DNA of 64,000 nt from Flavobacteriales bacterium (GTDB taxonomy: Bacteria; Bacteroidota; Bacteroidia; Flavobacteriales; Weeksellaceae): positions 124,001 to 188,000 of the forward strand of contig JACJZS010000003.1 of the NCBI GenBank assembly GCA_020635515.1. The letters run 5' to 3'. This document shows positions 34,233 to 44,944 of this stretch, piece after piece. The notes under the pieces are model-generated. The model had not been told where the DNA came from. It worked only from the letters and a program-made list of their open reading frames with translations, and did not search any database. The translations under genes and the position numbers were made by a program. Position 1 is the first letter of the stretch. Each line of letters starts with the position of its first letter.

Positions 34233-35627
34233 CTACATATAATCTCTTGGGTCGGTTAATTTCCCGTTAATTGCAGTTGCTGCTGCAGTATAAGGACTTG
34301 CTAACAATGTTCTTGCACCAGGACCTTGTCTTCCTTCAAAGTTTCTATTGGAAGTAGAAACTGCATATTTACCTGCTGGTACTTTATCGTCGTTCATTGC
34401 CAAACAAGCAGAACAACCAGGTTGACGAAGAACAAATCCTGCTTCTGTAAGTATATCAAGGATTCCTTCTTCTTTTATTTGATCTTCTACGATATGCGAA
34501 CCAGGAACCAACCAAGCAGTAATGTTATCTGCTTTTTTATGTCCTTTTACAATAGAAGCAAATGCACGAAAATCTTCGATTCGTCCGTTGGTGCAACTTC
34601 CTAGAAATACATAATCAATAGTTTTTCCTATCATAGATTCCTCAGGATTGAATCCCATGTATTTAAGTGATTTAAGGTAAGTAACCTCGTTTTCTTTTGC
34701 CTCACTTACCGATGGTATTTTTTGAGTAATTCCAACTCCCATTCCTGGGTTTGTACCATAGGTAATCATTGGTTCTATATCAGATGCATTAAAAGTATAC
34801 TCGGTATCAAACTGTGCACCATCGTCGGTTTTTAATGTTTTCCAATACTCTACTAACTTATCGAATTCTTCTCCTTTAGGAGTATATTCACGTCCTTTTA
34901 TGTAGTTGAATGTAGTTTCATCAGGAGCAATCATTCCTCCACGAGCACCACTTTCTATACTTAAATTACAAACTGTCATACGTCCTTCCATAGACATATT
35001 TTCAAAAACCTCTCCTGCATATTCTATAAAGTGACCTGTTCCTCCTGCGGTAGTTATCTGAGAGATAATATATAAAGCAACATCTTTTGGCGTAACCCCT
35101 TTACCTAATTTACCATTAACGGTAATTCTCATTTTTTTAGGTTTTGGTTGCATAATACATTGCGAAGAAAGAACCATTTCTACTTCGGAAGTTCCTATTC
35201 CAAAAGCGATAGCTCCAAAAGCTCCGTGCGTAGACGTATGAGAATCTCCACAAACTATAGTCATTCCAGGTAAGGTAACTCCATTTTCAGGACCTACAAC
35301 GTGAACGATTCCATTTTTGCGATGTCCTAATCCCCAGTGCGTAATTCCATGTTTTGCAGTATTTTCTTCTAATGCTTTTAACTGATTTGCAGAAAGTTGA
35401 TCTTTAACAGGAAGATGCTGATCCCAAGTTGGTGTATTATGATCTGCTGTTGCAAATGTACGCTCAGGATACATTACACTTAATTTTCTATTTTCTAATC
35501 CAAGGAAAGCAACTGGTGAAGTTACTTCGTGGATAAAATGTCTGTCTATGAAAAACACATCGGGGCCGTTTTCTATACTTCGCACCACATGTGAATCCCA
35601 TACTTTGTCGAATAATGTTTTACTCAT
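34233..35627 (-). CDS. leuC: LeuC, isopropylmalate isomerase large subunit
   Basis: A 464-residue aconitase-family subunit that binds the [4Fe-4S] cluster. Cysteine ligands are expected in [18 protein letters not shown] and in [39 protein letters not shown] is also diagnostic. Length is normal. It works with LeuD. It lies in the ilv-leu block, downstream of leuA but separated from it by a T9SS gene. Confidence 0.95.
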   Translation of the reverse strand: MSKTLFDKVWDSHVVRSIENGPDVFFIDRHFIHEVTSPVAFLGLENRKLSVMYPERTFATADHNTPTWDQHLPVKDQLSANQLKALEENTAKHGITHWGLGHRKNGIVHVVGPENGVTLPGMTIVCGDSHTSTHGAFGAIAFGIGTSEVEMVLSSQCIMQPKPKKMRITVNGKLGKGVTPKDVALYIISQITTAGGTGHFIEYAGEVFENMSMEGRMTVCNLSIESGARGGMIAPDETTFNYIKGREYTPKGEEFDKLVEYWKTLKTDDGAQFDTEYTFNASDIEPMITYGTNPGMGVGITQKIPSVSEAKENEVTYLKSLKYMGFNPEESMIGKTIDYVFLGSCTNGRIEDFRAFASIVKGHKKADNITAWLVPGSHIVEDQIKEEGILDILTEAGFVLRQPGCSACLAMNDDKVPAGKYAVSTSNRNFEGRQGPGARTLLASPYTAAATAINGKLTDPRDYM

Positions 35628-35647
35628 GATTTATATTTGTTTCTTTT

Positions 35648-37111
35648 TTATATTTTTATAATTTTTTCTATTCTACTTTCACCGTCTTTAAAAGTAACCT
35701 TTACTACATAAATTCCTTTATTTATAAAAGAAGTATCTAATGTATTTGTTTTTGAACTGATTATTAACTTTCCCTCTAAATTAAATAATTCTAAAGATTT
35801 TATTTCTTTTTCAGAGTTAATTTCTAATTTATCTGATATTGGATTCTTAAAAGAAAGTTGATTTACTTTTATTTCTTCTGATGATAAAGTTTCTTCTATG
35901 TATTTGGCTAGATATATTTTATTAGCAATTCCATCTTTATATCCTCCTGCAATAATTATACTTCCTTCTTCATTTATATTTAAATTTGAAGCAAATTCTT
36001 TTATATCATTAGTATCTTCAATATAAAAACCTATAGAATTAAAAGTAGTATCTATGCTTCCATCTAAGTTGTATCTTGAAATTAAAGAGTTAAAATCATT
36101 ACTTTCATTTTTATATCCATATAAATAAATTTTATTATTATTCTTATAAGGAGTTGAAAAATATTGATTATTAAATTGAATTATTCCATCTGTTCCAAAG
36201 CTATTATCTAAAGTTCCATTTAAGTTATATTTTTTTAAATTAGTTATCTCAAATAGATTATCTTCCTCATCTGTTTCAGCAGAGTAATCTAAAATTTCAT
36301 TTTCAGTAATAAGTATATTATGAAATATAAAGTGAGATGATAAGATGTCAGAAAGAGTAATATTAAAACTAGAATCTAAATTAAAATTAGAATCAAATCT
36401 AACTAAATGTTGTATCTTTTTAGTTATAGAATCCTCACTTGTTATAAAATAGTAGTAATTATTACTATTATTAATAATTTCATCAATTTGATTATTAGGA
36501 ATAGAAATTTCTAATTCTCCATTAGTTCCAAAATTAGAATCAATAACTCCATCATTAAGATTAACTTTTACTAGTTTAGTATTTGAAGAATATAAAGAAT
36601 TCCCTAACAAAAGAATAGTATTGTCATTTAAAATTAAACTATTATTTTTTCCATAATCAGAAATTTCATAGTTACTAAAACTTAAAATACCTCCTAATGC
36701 AAAACTACTATCTAAAATTCCATTTGAAGTTAATTTTGTCAGTTTAGAGTCAGAGACATTAGAAACTATAATAATACTTCCATCACTAAGTAAATAAAAT
36801 GAAGGACCATTATCATCTTCATTTACATGATTTAAAATATAATATCCATTCAAACCAAATGTAGTATCAATTATTCCATTAGAATTAAATCTGCAAATAA
36901 AGTTTTCAAACCTATTTATTCCATTAATTCTATGACCTGCGATTAGTATTTTTCCACCTGGTTGAATTTTTGATTCAATAACAACATAATCTGATTCGCC
37001 TGAAATAGTTGCAACTCCATTATTCCCAAAAGTTTCATCTAAAACAAAGTTTTGACTTTTTAAAGAGATAAAGATAAAAAGTAAGGTTAAAAAGAGTAAG
37101 TTTTTTTTCAT
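35648..37111 (-). CDS. Delta-60 repeat protein with T9SS sorting domain
   Basis: A 487-residue secreted protein: signal peptide (LLFLTLLFIFISLKSQ), then about seven delta-60 repeats with the pattern DTTFGxNG recurring roughly every 50-60 residues, a beta-propeller-like array. The last ~80 residues (LSFKNPISDKLEINSEKEIK onward) form a type A T9SS sorting domain. It has no evident metabolic link to the ilv/leu genes on either side of it. A perfect 28-bp inverted repeat lies just upstream (37156-37218). Function unknown; probably cell-surface. Confidence 0.85.
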   Translation of the reverse strand: MKKNLLFLTLLFIFISLKSQNFVLDETFGNNGVATISGESDYVVIESKIQPGGKILIAGHRINGINRFENFICRFNSNGIIDTTFGLNGYYILNHVNEDDNGPSFYLLSDGSIIIVSNVSDSKLTKLTSNGILDSSFALGGILSFSNYEISDYGKNNSLILNDNTILLLGNSLYSSNTKLVKVNLNDGVIDSNFGTNGELEISIPNNQIDEIINNSNNYYYFITSEDSITKKIQHLVRFDSNFNLDSSFNITLSDILSSHFIFHNILITENEILDYSAETDEEDNLFEITNLKKYNLNGTLDNSFGTDGIIQFNNQYFSTPYKNNNKIYLYGYKNESNDFNSLISRYNLDGSIDTTFNSIGFYIEDTNDIKEFASNLNINEEGSIIIAGGYKDGIANKIYLAKYIEETLSSEEIKVNQLSFKNPISDKLEINSEKEIKSLELFNLEGKLIISSKTNTLDTSFINKGIYVVKVTFKDGESRIEKIIKI

Positions 37112-37155
37112 AGGTTTATTTTCAAAACAAAAGATTAAAATTTATGTTTCCTTTT

Positions 37156-37218
37156 TTTGTCATTCTGAGCTTGTCGAAGAATAGTTTTAGTATTCTTCGA
37201 CAAGCTCAGAATGACAAA
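37156..37218. repeat. Perfect 28-bp inverted repeat (dispersed repeat pair)
   Basis: Arms 37156-37183 and 37191-37218 are exact reverse complements around a 7-nt loop (GTTTTAG). Each arm contains the CTTCGACAAGCTCAG repeat found singly at 10808 and 11175. It lies between leuA and the delta-60 gene and would form a very stable RNA hairpin on either strand. It may act as a terminator or as a processing and stability element. Confidence 0.9.
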
Positions 37219-37247
37219 CTATTTATTTTTTATTATTACTTAACTAT

Positions 37248-38744
37248 TTATATCTTATTTAAAGCATCTAAATACGCTTCTACTGAAGCTGTTACAATAT
37301 CTGAACTTGAGGAGAATCCTCTAATCAACTTAGAATCTTTTTCGAGTCCCATATGTACCTTACAGAAATCATCACTTCCTTTAGAAACACCTTGAATTAA
37401 ATACTCATTCATGGTTACTTTTTCTGTATCTGGAATGATTTTTTTGACTGCTTTAATTGCGGCATCTACTGGTCCGTTTCCTGTTGCAGTAGATTCAAAA
37501 GTAACTCCATTAATATCTAAATGAACAATCGCTGTTGGCTTAACTGAAGATATACTAGTTACTTGCAAAAACTTCAATTTGATTTTTTTATCCTTGTTTT
37601 TTTCTTCTCCTACAAGCATCATCAAATCATCATTGGTAAGTTCTCTTCTTTTATCTGCCATAATTAGGAACTTCTCGTAGTATTCATCAATTTTTTCTTT
37701 AGAAAAAGTGAATCCTAAAACTTCTAAGCGATGTTTAAGAGCTGCTCGTCCGCTTCTTGCAGTAAGAACAATGGCACTTTCGTCTACACCAACATCAGCA
37801 GGATCTATAATCTCGTAGTTTTCTCTATTTTTAAGAACTCCATCTTGATGAATTCCTGAAGAATGAGCAAATGCATTTTTCCCTACAATTGCTTTATTGG
37901 CTTGTACAGGCATATTCATAAGCGTAGAAACCAATTTACTAATACCGTTTAACTGTTTGGAATCAATATTGTTTTCGAATGCTAAATCTTGATGACATTT
38001 AATTGCCATTACTACTTCTTCCAAAGACGTATTTCCTGCACGTTCACCAATTCCATTGATAGTTACCTCTACTTGACGAGCTCCATTAGAAATTCCAGCT
38101 AAGGTATTTGCTGTCGCAAGTCCTAAATCATTATGACAATGAGTAGAAAGAATCGTTTTATCGATATTTGGAACATTGTTCATCAAATACGCGATTTTTT
38201 CTCCATACTGATGAGGTAAACAATATCCTGTTGTATCGGGAATGTTACACACGGTAGCACCTGCTTTTACTACAGCTTCTATGACACGAGCAAGAAATTC
38301 GTTGTCTGAACGTCCTGCATCTTCTGCATAAAATTCTACATCATCAACAAACTTTCTAGCATATTTAACCGCTTTTACTGCACGCTCTATAATTTCATCT
38401 CGAGTAGAATTAAACTTATGTTTAATGTGATAATCAGAAGTACCAATTCCTGTATGAATTCTTCCTTTTTTTGCATATTTTAATGCCTCGGCAGCTACAT
38501 CAATATCCTTTTCTACCGATCTTGTGAGAGCACAAATAGTAGGATTTGAAACTGCTTTAGAAATTTCAACTACCGACTGAAAATCTCCTGGAGAAGACAC
38601 AGGAAAACCTGCTTCAATTACATCTACTCCCAATTTTTCTAACGCTTTGGCTACTTCTATTTTTTCTATCGTATTTAGTTGACAACCTGGAACCTGCTCT
38701 CCGTCCCTCAAGGTTGTATCAAATATATATATTCTATTACTCAT
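37248..38744 (-). CDS. leuA: LeuA, 2-isopropylmalate synthase
   Basis: A 498-residue enzyme condensing acetyl-CoA with 2-oxoisovalerate, the first step of leucine synthesis. The catalytic barrel shows [17 protein letters not shown] at the N-terminus, [18 protein letters not shown], and [19 protein letters not shown]; the subdomain has [16 protein letters not shown]. The C-terminal regulatory domain (about 385-498) should bind leucine for feedback. It belongs to the canonical bacterial leuA group, unlike the 504-residue paralogue at 29847. Confidence 0.95.
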   Translation of the reverse strand: MSNRIYIFDTTLRDGEQVPGCQLNTIEKIEVAKALEKLGVDVIEAGFPVSSPGDFQSVVEISKAVSNPTICALTRSVEKDIDVAAEALKYAKKGRIHTGIGTSDYHIKHKFNSTRDEIIERAVKAVKYARKFVDDVEFYAEDAGRSDNEFLARVIEAVVKAGATVCNIPDTTGYCLPHQYGEKIAYLMNNVPNIDKTILSTHCHNDLGLATANTLAGISNGARQVEVTINGIGERAGNTSLEEVVMAIKCHQDLAFENNIDSKQLNGISKLVSTLMNMPVQANKAIVGKNAFAHSSGIHQDGVLKNRENYEIIDPADVGVDESAIVLTARSGRAALKHRLEVLGFTFSKEKIDEYYEKFLIMADKRRELTNDDLMMLVGEEKNKDKKIKLKFLQVTSISSVKPTAIVHLDINGVTFESTATGNGPVDAAIKAVKKIIPDTEKVTMNEYLIQGVSKGSDDFCKVHMGLEKDSKLIRGFSSSSDIVTASVEAYLDALNKI

Positions 38745-38793
38745 CTTAAATAATTATAAGTTATGAATTATGATTTATAACTCTGTATATTTT

Positions 38794-39171
38794 TTATATT
38801 GATTTTTTGCTTGTCATACTAGCACTTCTAATCATCTTTAACAACTCTAAGGCATTTTTATAAATACTTTCATATTCATTTAAAGTTAAATAATCAGTAT
38901 CCTTTAGTAACTCTATCCAATATAAAGATTCATCACATTCTTTCTGAGAAATAGCTAGTTTATGAATAAAATCTTTTTTACTTTCTGCATTTTGAGCTTC
39001 TCTGATTAAAGCTCCAATAGATGTTCCTGACCTTAAAAGTTGTTTAGATAAAACATACTCTTTTTTATCTTCAGTTAAATATTTATATAATTTAATAACT
39101 CTGATTGCAAACAAATAACTTTTATCCTTTAAAATATTTTTTTTAGATAAAATTAATTCATCATTCATCAC
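38794..39171 (-). CDS. Four helix bundle protein (S23/23S rRNA-intervening-sequence type)
   Basis: A 125-residue protein matching the four-helix-bundle family of proteins first found in 23S rRNA intervening sequences. Recognition text: KSYLFAIRVIKLYKYL, LSKQLLRSGTSIGALIREAQNAESKKDFIHKL and SQKECDESLYWIELL. These genes are scattered through Bacteroidota, and function is unknown. Here it sits between ilvC and leuA on the same strand with an A/T-rich repeat (38752-38774) behind it, so it looks like an insertion into the operon. Confidence 0.85.
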   Translation of the reverse strand: MMNDELILSKKNILKDKSYLFAIRVIKLYKYLTEDKKEYVLSKQLLRSGTSIGALIREAQNAESKKDFIHKLAISQKECDESLYWIELLKDTDYLTLNEYESIYKNALELLKMIRSASMTSKKSI

Positions 39172-39189
39172 TTATAAATTATAATTTAT

Positions 39190-40674
39190 TTATCCTTGGC
39201 TATGAATTGCTTTCATATCGGTCATTGCTTGACGCAAGAAACCTCCCACAGATTCTATTTGGTGAGATTGAATTGCTTTGTTTACTTCAATCAACGTTCT
39301 ATTATCTACGCCTGCATCTTTTCCATCATTAAAGTTTTTACCAATAATATCCGTTTCTACCGTAGTCATAAAATCAGCTAATAATGGTTTACAAGCATGG
39401 TCGAATAAATAACATCCGTACTCTGCGGTATCAGAAATTACACGATTCATTTCGAATAATTTTTTACGTGCAATGGTATTTGCAATAAGTGGAGTTTCGT
39501 GTAACGACTCATAATATGCTGATTCTGGTTTGATTCCTGCTTCTACCATAGTTTCAAAAGCAAGCTCTACTCCTGCTCTTACAAAAGCAACCATTAATAA
39601 TCCATTATCAAAGAATTCTTGCTCTGAAATTTTCGCATCGGTTGGAGCTGTTTTTTCAAATGCTGTTTCTCCTGTTGCAGCTCTCCAAGACAATAAATTT
39701 TTATCGTCATTTGCCCAATCTTCCATCATAGTAGAAGAAAATTCTCCACTCATAATGTCATCTTGATGTTTTTGGAAAAGTGGACGCATAATTCTTTTTA
39801 ACTCTTCTGAAACTTCAAATGCTTTGATTTTTGCAGGATTTGAAAGTCTATCCATCATAGCAGTAATTCCTCCTTGCTTTAATGCTTCGGTAATAACTTC
39901 CCAACCATACTGAATTAGTTTTGAAGCATATGCTGGGTCAATCCCTTTTTCTACCATTTTATCGAAAGAAAGAATAGAACCTGTTTGTAACAATCCACAA
40001 AGAATGGTTTGCTCTCCCATTAAATCTGATTTTACTTCAGCAACAAATGAAGATTTAAGAACTCCTGCTCTATGACCTCCTGTTCCTACTGCATATGCCT
40101 TAGCATAATCCAATCCTTTACCTTCTGGATCGTTTTCTGGGTGTACTGCAATAAGAGTCGGAACTCCAAATCCTCTTTTGTACTCTTCGCGAACTTCTGT
40201 TCCAGGGCATTTTGGAGCAATCATTATTACAGTAATATCTTCTCTAATTTGCATCCCTTCTTCCACGATATTAAATCCGTGAGAATAAGAAAGAGTTGCA
40301 CCTTTTTTCATTAGAGGCATCACAGCATTTACTACCGCACTGTGTTGTTTATCAGGTGTTAAGTTAGAAACTAAATCAGCCGTAGGAATTAATTCTTCGT
40401 ATGTTCCTACATTAAAGCCATTATCGGTAGCATTTTTCCAAGATTGTCTTTTTTCTTTGATTGCTTGCTCTCTTAATGCATAAGAAACATCTAATCCTGA
40501 ATCTCTAAGATTTAATCCTTGATTTAATCCTTGTGCACCACAACCAACAATAACTATTTTTTTTCCTAATAATGCGTTTATACCTTCTGAGAATTCATCT
40601 CTAGACATAAATTCACAAACTCCTAATTGATTTAGTTTTTCTCTTAACGGTAGCGTATTAAAGTAATTTGCCAT
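39190..40674 (-). CDS. ilvC: IlvC, ketol-acid reductoisomerase (class II)
   Basis: A 494-residue NADPH- and magnesium-dependent enzyme that makes 2,3-dihydroxy acids in valine, leucine and isoleucine synthesis. The Rossmann motif [23 protein letters not shown] is near residue 34. Length and the duplicated C-terminal knotted domain place it in class II (long) [34 protein letters not shown] is diagnostic. It lies 8 bp after ilvN. Confidence 0.95.
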   Translation of the reverse strand: MANYFNTLPLREKLNQLGVCEFMSRDEFSEGINALLGKKIVIVGCGAQGLNQGLNLRDSGLDVSYALREQAIKEKRQSWKNATDNGFNVGTYEELIPTADLVSNLTPDKQHSAVVNAVMPLMKKGATLSYSHGFNIVEEGMQIREDITVIMIAPKCPGTEVREEYKRGFGVPTLIAVHPENDPEGKGLDYAKAYAVGTGGHRAGVLKSSFVAEVKSDLMGEQTILCGLLQTGSILSFDKMVEKGIDPAYASKLIQYGWEVITEALKQGGITAMMDRLSNPAKIKAFEVSEELKRIMRPLFQKHQDDIMSGEFSSTMMEDWANDDKNLLSWRAATGETAFEKTAPTDAKISEQEFFDNGLLMVAFVRAGVELAFETMVEAGIKPESAYYESLHETPLIANTIARKKLFEMNRVISDTAEYGCYLFDHACKPLLADFMTTVETDIIGKNFNDGKDAGVDNRTLIEVNKAIQSHQIESVGGFLRQAMTDMKAIHSQG

Positions 40675-40682
40675 TTTAAATT

Positions 40683-41225
40683 TTATTTATTTTTTGTTTT
40701 TGATTCAAATTGTTTGATGTCTGAATATAAATTTTTACTATTTATAAACAATGGAACTCGTCCACTTTTTGTGTATTCTATAATTCCTAAGGAATCTAGA
40801 TACTCTTGAACTTGATTGATTTCTTTGTCTTTTCCTGTTACTTCTATAATTCCAAAATCCTTTTTAATCATTACTAAACGACCACCTAGTTCGTGCAATA
40901 ATCGCTCCAATTTAATTTTAGAAATAATAATATCAGTAGACACTTTAAATAATGCTAATTCCTGCCATATAATGCTTTCATCGTCGTGGTAGTAAGCTTT
41001 TATAACATCTACTTGCTTTGCAATCTGAGAAGTCAGTTTTCTAACTGTTCGTTGATCTTCTGTAACCAAAATCGACATTCTACTTATAGAAGGAACCTCG
41101 CAACTATTTATATTTAATGATAATATGTTTATTTTTCTTCTTGAGAAAATTCCTGCTATTCTACTAAGTAAACCAGGATTATTTTCACAAAAAACGGTAA
41201 TTGTAAAATTAGTTTTTTCGCTCAT
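40683..41225 (-). CDS. ilvN: IlvN, acetolactate synthase small subunit
   Basis: A 180-residue regulatory subunit that confers valine feedback on IlvB. The N-terminal ACT domain is [33 protein letters not shown], with the usual second half (residues 80-165). It lies 45 bp downstream of ilvB. A TACCTTTG element at 41253-41246 in that gap may be an internal promoter for ilvN and ilvC. Confidence 0.93.
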   Translation of the reverse strand: MSEKTNFTITVFCENNPGLLSRIAGIFSRRKINILSLNINSCEVPSISRMSILVTEDQRTVRKLTSQIAKQVDVIKAYYHDDESIIWQELALFKVSTDIIISKIKLERLLHELGGRLVMIKKDFGIIEVTGKDKEINQVQEYLDSLGIIEYTKSGRVPLFINSKNLYSDIKQFESKTKNK

Positions 41226-41245
41226 CTGAACTGAATTTAATTTGT

Positions 41246-41253
41246 CAAAGGTA
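41246..41253 (-). promoter_or_regulatory. Possible internal promoter before ilvN
   Basis: TACCTTTG on the minus strand, 20 nt upstream of the ilvN ATG. A TTG at the -33 side lies 23 bp away, slightly far. Confidence 0.35.
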
Positions 41254-41270
41254 CTATTTTTGAATAAATT

Positions 41271-42965
41271 TTACTGCAATCTACACTCATCTACTGCACT
41301 TCCTGTTGGAATCATTGGGAATACATTTAACTCTCTACCTACTTTTATTTCTAAAAGATACGCCTCATCATCTGCAAAAAGCTCTTTTAAAGCACCTTCC
41401 ACCTCTTCTCTTTTAGAAATGGTTTTTCCTTTAATTCCATATGCTTTTGCAACTGCAGGAAAATCAGGACTGGTAATATTCACAAAAGAATATCTGTTAT
41501 CAAAAAACATTTCCTGCCACTGGCGTACCATTCCCAAGTAAGAATTGTTTAGAATAATCATTTTTACGCCTATACCAAACTGTGCTATAGTTCCTAACTC
41601 CTGAATATTCATCTGAAAACCTCCGTCTCCTGCAATAGCAATAACAGTACGTTTTTTATCTCCTAATTTGGCTCCTATAGCTGCAGGCAATGCAAATCCC
41701 ATCGTTCCAAGACCTCCACTGGTAATATTACTTCTGGTTTCAGAGAACTTTGCGTATCTACATGTAATCATTTGATGTTGACCAACATCTGTAACAATCA
41801 CATATTTTCCTTCCGATATTTGATTTAGTTTATTGATGATTTCTGCCATATTAAGAGTTTCTCCCTTTGGGTTTAAATCGTCTTCAATTACTTTTTCTAC
41901 TTCTAAATCATGTAACTTGGCAAACTCATTTCTCCAATCAGAATGATTATTTTTATTAATTAAAGGAAGTAATTTCTGTAAACTTATTTTACAATCTCCT
42001 AAAACAGGTACATGAGCATGAACATTTTTATTGATTTCACTTGGGTCTAATTCTAAATGAATTACTTTTGCTTGCTTAGCATATCTTTTTAAATCACCTG
42101 TAACTCTATCATCAAAACGCATACCGATAGCAACGATAACATCGGCTTGATTGGTTAATAAATTAGGTGCATAATTTCCATGCATACCAAGCATTCCTAC
42201 ATTTAGTGGATGATTAGAATCAAGAGCCGAAAGACCTAATAATGTCCAAGCTGATGGTAATCCAGCTTTTTCTATAAACTCCTTAAATTCTTTTTCTGCT
42301 TGTGCCAATATAACTCCTTGTCCGAATAAAACAAGTGGTTTTTTTGCATTATTAATTAACTGAGCTGCTTGATTTATACTGTCCTCATCAGGTTCATATT
42401 TGTTTTGATAACTTCTAATAAAGTTACACTTTTCATAGCTAAAGTCAAGCAGTGATTGTTGTGCATCTTTTGCAATATCAATTACCACAGGTCCTGGTCT
42501 TCCCGAATTGGCTATGTAAAATGCCTTAGCTAATACCATTGGAATTTCCTCGGCAGAAGTAACTTGATAGTTCCATTTAGTAACAGGAGTAGAAATATTT
42601 ACCACATCTGTTTCTTGGAAAGCATCTGTACCTAAAAGATGTGAAGCAACTTGTCCTGTAATACATACCACAGGTGTACTATCTATCATTGCATCTGCTA
42701 ATCCTGTAATTAAATTGGTAGCTCCTGGACCAGAAGTTGCAAAAACAACTCCTGTTTTTCCTGAAGTTCTTGCATATCCTTGAGCTGCATGTATCGCTCC
42801 TTGTTCATGGCGAACAAGAATGTGATTTAACTTGTCCATATAATGGAACAAAGCATCATAAACAGGCATAATTGCTCCACCTGGATAACCAAAAATTGTC
42901 TCTACATTTTCTTCTAGCAAGCATTTTATAATTGCTTCTGAACCTAATATTTTATTGTTTTCCAT
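41271..42965 (-). CDS. ilvB: IlvB, acetolactate synthase large subunit
   Basis: A 564-residue thiamine-diphosphate enzyme forming acetolactate or acetohydroxybutyrate. The N-terminal TIFGYPGGAIMPVYDAL has the family's conserved segment, and the catalytic Glu is in VRHEQGAIHAAQGYARTSGK. The C-terminal ThDP-binding motif is GDGGFQMNIQELGTIAQFGIGVKMIILNN. Length is usual. It follows ilvD by 40 bp. Confidence 0.95.
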   Translation of the reverse strand: MENNKILGSEAIIKCLLEENVETIFGYPGGAIMPVYDALFHYMDKLNHILVRHEQGAIHAAQGYARTSGKTGVVFATSGPGATNLITGLADAMIDSTPVVCITGQVASHLLGTDAFQETDVVNISTPVTKWNYQVTSAEEIPMVLAKAFYIANSGRPGPVVIDIAKDAQQSLLDFSYEKCNFIRSYQNKYEPDEDSINQAAQLINNAKKPLVLFGQGVILAQAEKEFKEFIEKAGLPSAWTLLGLSALDSNHPLNVGMLGMHGNYAPNLLTNQADVIVAIGMRFDDRVTGDLKRYAKQAKVIHLELDPSEINKNVHAHVPVLGDCKISLQKLLPLINKNNHSDWRNEFAKLHDLEVEKVIEDDLNPKGETLNMAEIINKLNQISEGKYVIVTDVGQHQMITCRYAKFSETRSNITSGGLGTMGFALPAAIGAKLGDKKRTVIAIAGDGGFQMNIQELGTIAQFGIGVKMIILNNSYLGMVRQWQEMFFDNRYSFVNITSPDFPAVAKAYGIKGKTISKREEVEGALKELFADDEAYLLEIKVGRELNVFPMIPTGSAVDECRLQ

Positions 42966-43005
42966 TCTTGATTTCTCTTACGTTTAAAAATCTAACTTGG
43001 TATAA

Positions 43006-44688
43006 TTAATCAATTGCATCTGTAACACAACCTTCACTTGCCGATTTTACCAATTTTGCATATTTGTATAAAACTCCACTTTTTACTTTTAAATCTGGTT
43101 TTACAAAATTCGCTTTTCTTTGTTGTAATTCTTCCTCAGAAATTTTGAGTTCTATTTTATTATTAACTGCGTCTAATTCTATAATATCATCATCTTTTAC
43201 GAGTGCAATGGTTCCACCTTCGTACGCTTCTGGTGTTATGTGACCAACCACAAAACCATGCGTTCCTCCACTAAATCTTCCATCGGTAATTAACGCTACC
43301 GATTTACCTAAACCTGCACCAATAATTGCAGAGGTAGGTTTAAGCATTTCTGGCATTCCAGGTCCTCCTTTAGGTCCCACGTTACGAATTACTACTACGT
43401 CTCCTTTTTTAATTTTATTATCTGCGATTCCTTGGATTAATTCTTTTTCTCCATCGAATACACGAGCGGTTCCTTCGAACCTCTCACCTTCTTTTCCTGT
43501 AATCTTTGCAACACAACCTTCTGTTGCTAAATTACCATAAAGGATTTGTAAATGTCCTGTTGGTTTAAGAGGATTTTCGAGTGGTCGTATAATATTTTGT
43601 TTTTCAAAATCAATTTCTTCTGCATCTGCTAAGTTCTCAGCTAATGTTTTTCCTGTTACGGTCAAACAATCACCATGCAACATTCCTTTGTCTAATAAAT
43701 ATTTAAATACCATTGGAGTTCCTCCTGCTTCGTGTAAATCTTGCATTAAATAGTTTCCACCTGGTTTAAAATCTGCAATAAGAGGAGTTTTATCTGATAT
43801 TCTTTGAAAATCATCTATTGTTATATTTACTCCCATACTTTTTGCCATAGCAATTACATGCAGAACTGCGTTGGTACTTCCTCCTAAAGCAATCAATACT
43901 GTAATTGCATTTTCGAATGCTTCGAATGTCATAATATCTTTAGGACAAATATTTTTTTCTAGTAAGATTTTTATGTATTCGGAAGCTCTTTTACACTCGC
44001 TTACTTTGTCTGCACTAATTGCAGGATTTGTACTTGATTTAGGTAAACTCATTCCCAATGCTTCTATAGCAATTGCCATGGTATTTGCGGTATACATACC
44101 ACCGCATGCACCTGCACCTGGACAAGAATTTTTAATAATTCCTTTAAAATCTTCCTCGGAAATCTTACCTGCAATTTTTTCTCCTAATGCCTCGAATGCA
44201 GAAACAATATTTAAATCTTTTCCTTGGTACTTTCCCGGAGCAATTGTTCCTCCGTATACCATAATTGATGGACGATTAAGTCTTGCCATTGCAATGATAC
44301 TTCCTGGCATATTTTTGTCGCAACCTGGAATAGCAATAACTCCATCATAATAATGACCAGCGACTACACTTTCTATACTATCAGCAATAATATCTCTACT
44401 TACAAGTGAGTAACGCATACCATCGGTACCGTTAGTTATACCGTCGCTGATACCTATTGTATTAAAAATAAGACCTACCATTTCTTTCTCATTTACCGAT
44501 GCTTTGATATAATCTGCTAAATGATTTAGGTGCATATTACAGGTATTACCGTCGTATCCCATAGATGCTATACCAACAAATGGTTGTTTTAATTGTTCTT
44601 CTGTTAAACCGATACCATACAGCATCGCTTGTGCTGCTGGCTGAGTAGGGTCTTGTGTTACTGTTTTGCTATACTTATTCAACTCCAT
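43006..44688 (-). CDS. ilvD: IlvD, dihydroxy-acid dehydratase
   Basis: A 560-residue iron-sulfur enzyme dehydrating dihydroxy acids to 2-oxoacids in valine and isoleucine synthesis. Cluster cysteines are expected in GCDKNMPGS and [17 protein letters not shown], and [22 protein letters not shown] is diagnostic near the C-terminus. It is the first gene of the ilv/leu block. Its 5' leader contains a leader peptide and a terminator hairpin (44703-44829), so expression is probably set by attenuation. Confidence 0.95.
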   Translation of the reverse strand: MELNKYSKTVTQDPTQPAAQAMLYGIGLTEEQLKQPFVGIASMGYDGNTCNMHLNHLADYIKASVNEKEMVGLIFNTIGISDGITNGTDGMRYSLVSRDIIADSIESVVAGHYYDGVIAIPGCDKNMPGSIIAMARLNRPSIMVYGGTIAPGKYQGKDLNIVSAFEALGEKIAGKISEEDFKGIIKNSCPGAGACGGMYTANTMAIAIEALGMSLPKSSTNPAISADKVSECKRASEYIKILLEKNICPKDIMTFEAFENAITVLIALGGSTNAVLHVIAMAKSMGVNITIDDFQRISDKTPLIADFKPGGNYLMQDLHEAGGTPMVFKYLLDKGMLHGDCLTVTGKTLAENLADAEEIDFEKQNIIRPLENPLKPTGHLQILYGNLATEGCVAKITGKEGERFEGTARVFDGEKELIQGIADNKIKKGDVVVIRNVGPKGGPGMPEMLKPTSAIIGAGLGKSVALITDGRFSGGTHGFVVGHITPEAYEGGTIALVKDDDIIELDAVNNKIELKISEEELQQRKANFVKPDLKVKSGVLYKYAKLVKSASEGCVTDAID

Positions 44689-44702
44689 AATAAAATTATT
44701 TT

Positions 44703-44793
44703 AAAAAAAAATCCCACTTATATTTTAAGCGGGTTCTCAATATTTCATTATACTATTAACAATACGAAACCGCTTTTATTACATCAATAAAAG
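44703..44793 (-). promoter_or_regulatory. ilv operon attenuator (terminator/antiterminator)
   Basis: On the minus strand a terminator stem CCCGCTT (44733-44727) and AAGTGGG (44719-44713), loop 7 nt, is followed by A and nine T (44711-44703), ending 14 nt before the ilvD ATG. Upstream, AAGCGGTTTC (44775-44766) can instead pair with GAACCCGCTT (44736-44727) in 9 of 10 positions, which consumes the whole 5' arm of the terminator. A third hairpin, CTTTTATT with AATAAAAG (44793-44786 and 44780-44773), overlaps the last leader codons. A ribosome reaching the leader stop codon would cover the antiterminator strand; a stalled one would free it. Confidence 0.8.
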
Positions 44794-44829
44794 GACTAAA
44801 ATATTATTAATAACTATGAAACTATACAT
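44779..44829 (-). CDS. ilv leader peptide, 16 residues
   Basis: ATG 44829-44827 to TAA 44781-44779 encodes MYSFIVINNILVLLLM. Nine of sixteen residues are Ile, Val or Leu, the three end products of the operon, and five of those codons form the run LVLLL immediately before the stop. It lies just downstream of a TAAATTTG promoter element and overlaps the first stem of the attenuator. This matches the leader peptides of enterobacterial ilv and leu operons in design, though there is no sequence relation that I know of. Confidence 0.8.
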   Translation of the reverse strand: MYSFIVINNILVLLLM

Positions 44830-44847
44830 ATGAAAACTTTTTCGACA

Positions 44848-44855
44848 CAAATTTA
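44848..44855 (-). promoter_or_regulatory. -7 promoter element for the ilv leader
   Basis: TAAATTTG on the minus strand, 18 nt upstream of the leader-peptide ATG and about 160 nt upstream of ilvD. No clear -33 TTTG. Confidence 0.55.
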
Positions 44856-44944
44856 ATATTATTTTATTAATTATTCCTAAAAAAATAACTTTTTTTTCTA
44901 AAAAAATAACACATTATGTTTTATATTTTTTTCGCTGATTTAAA

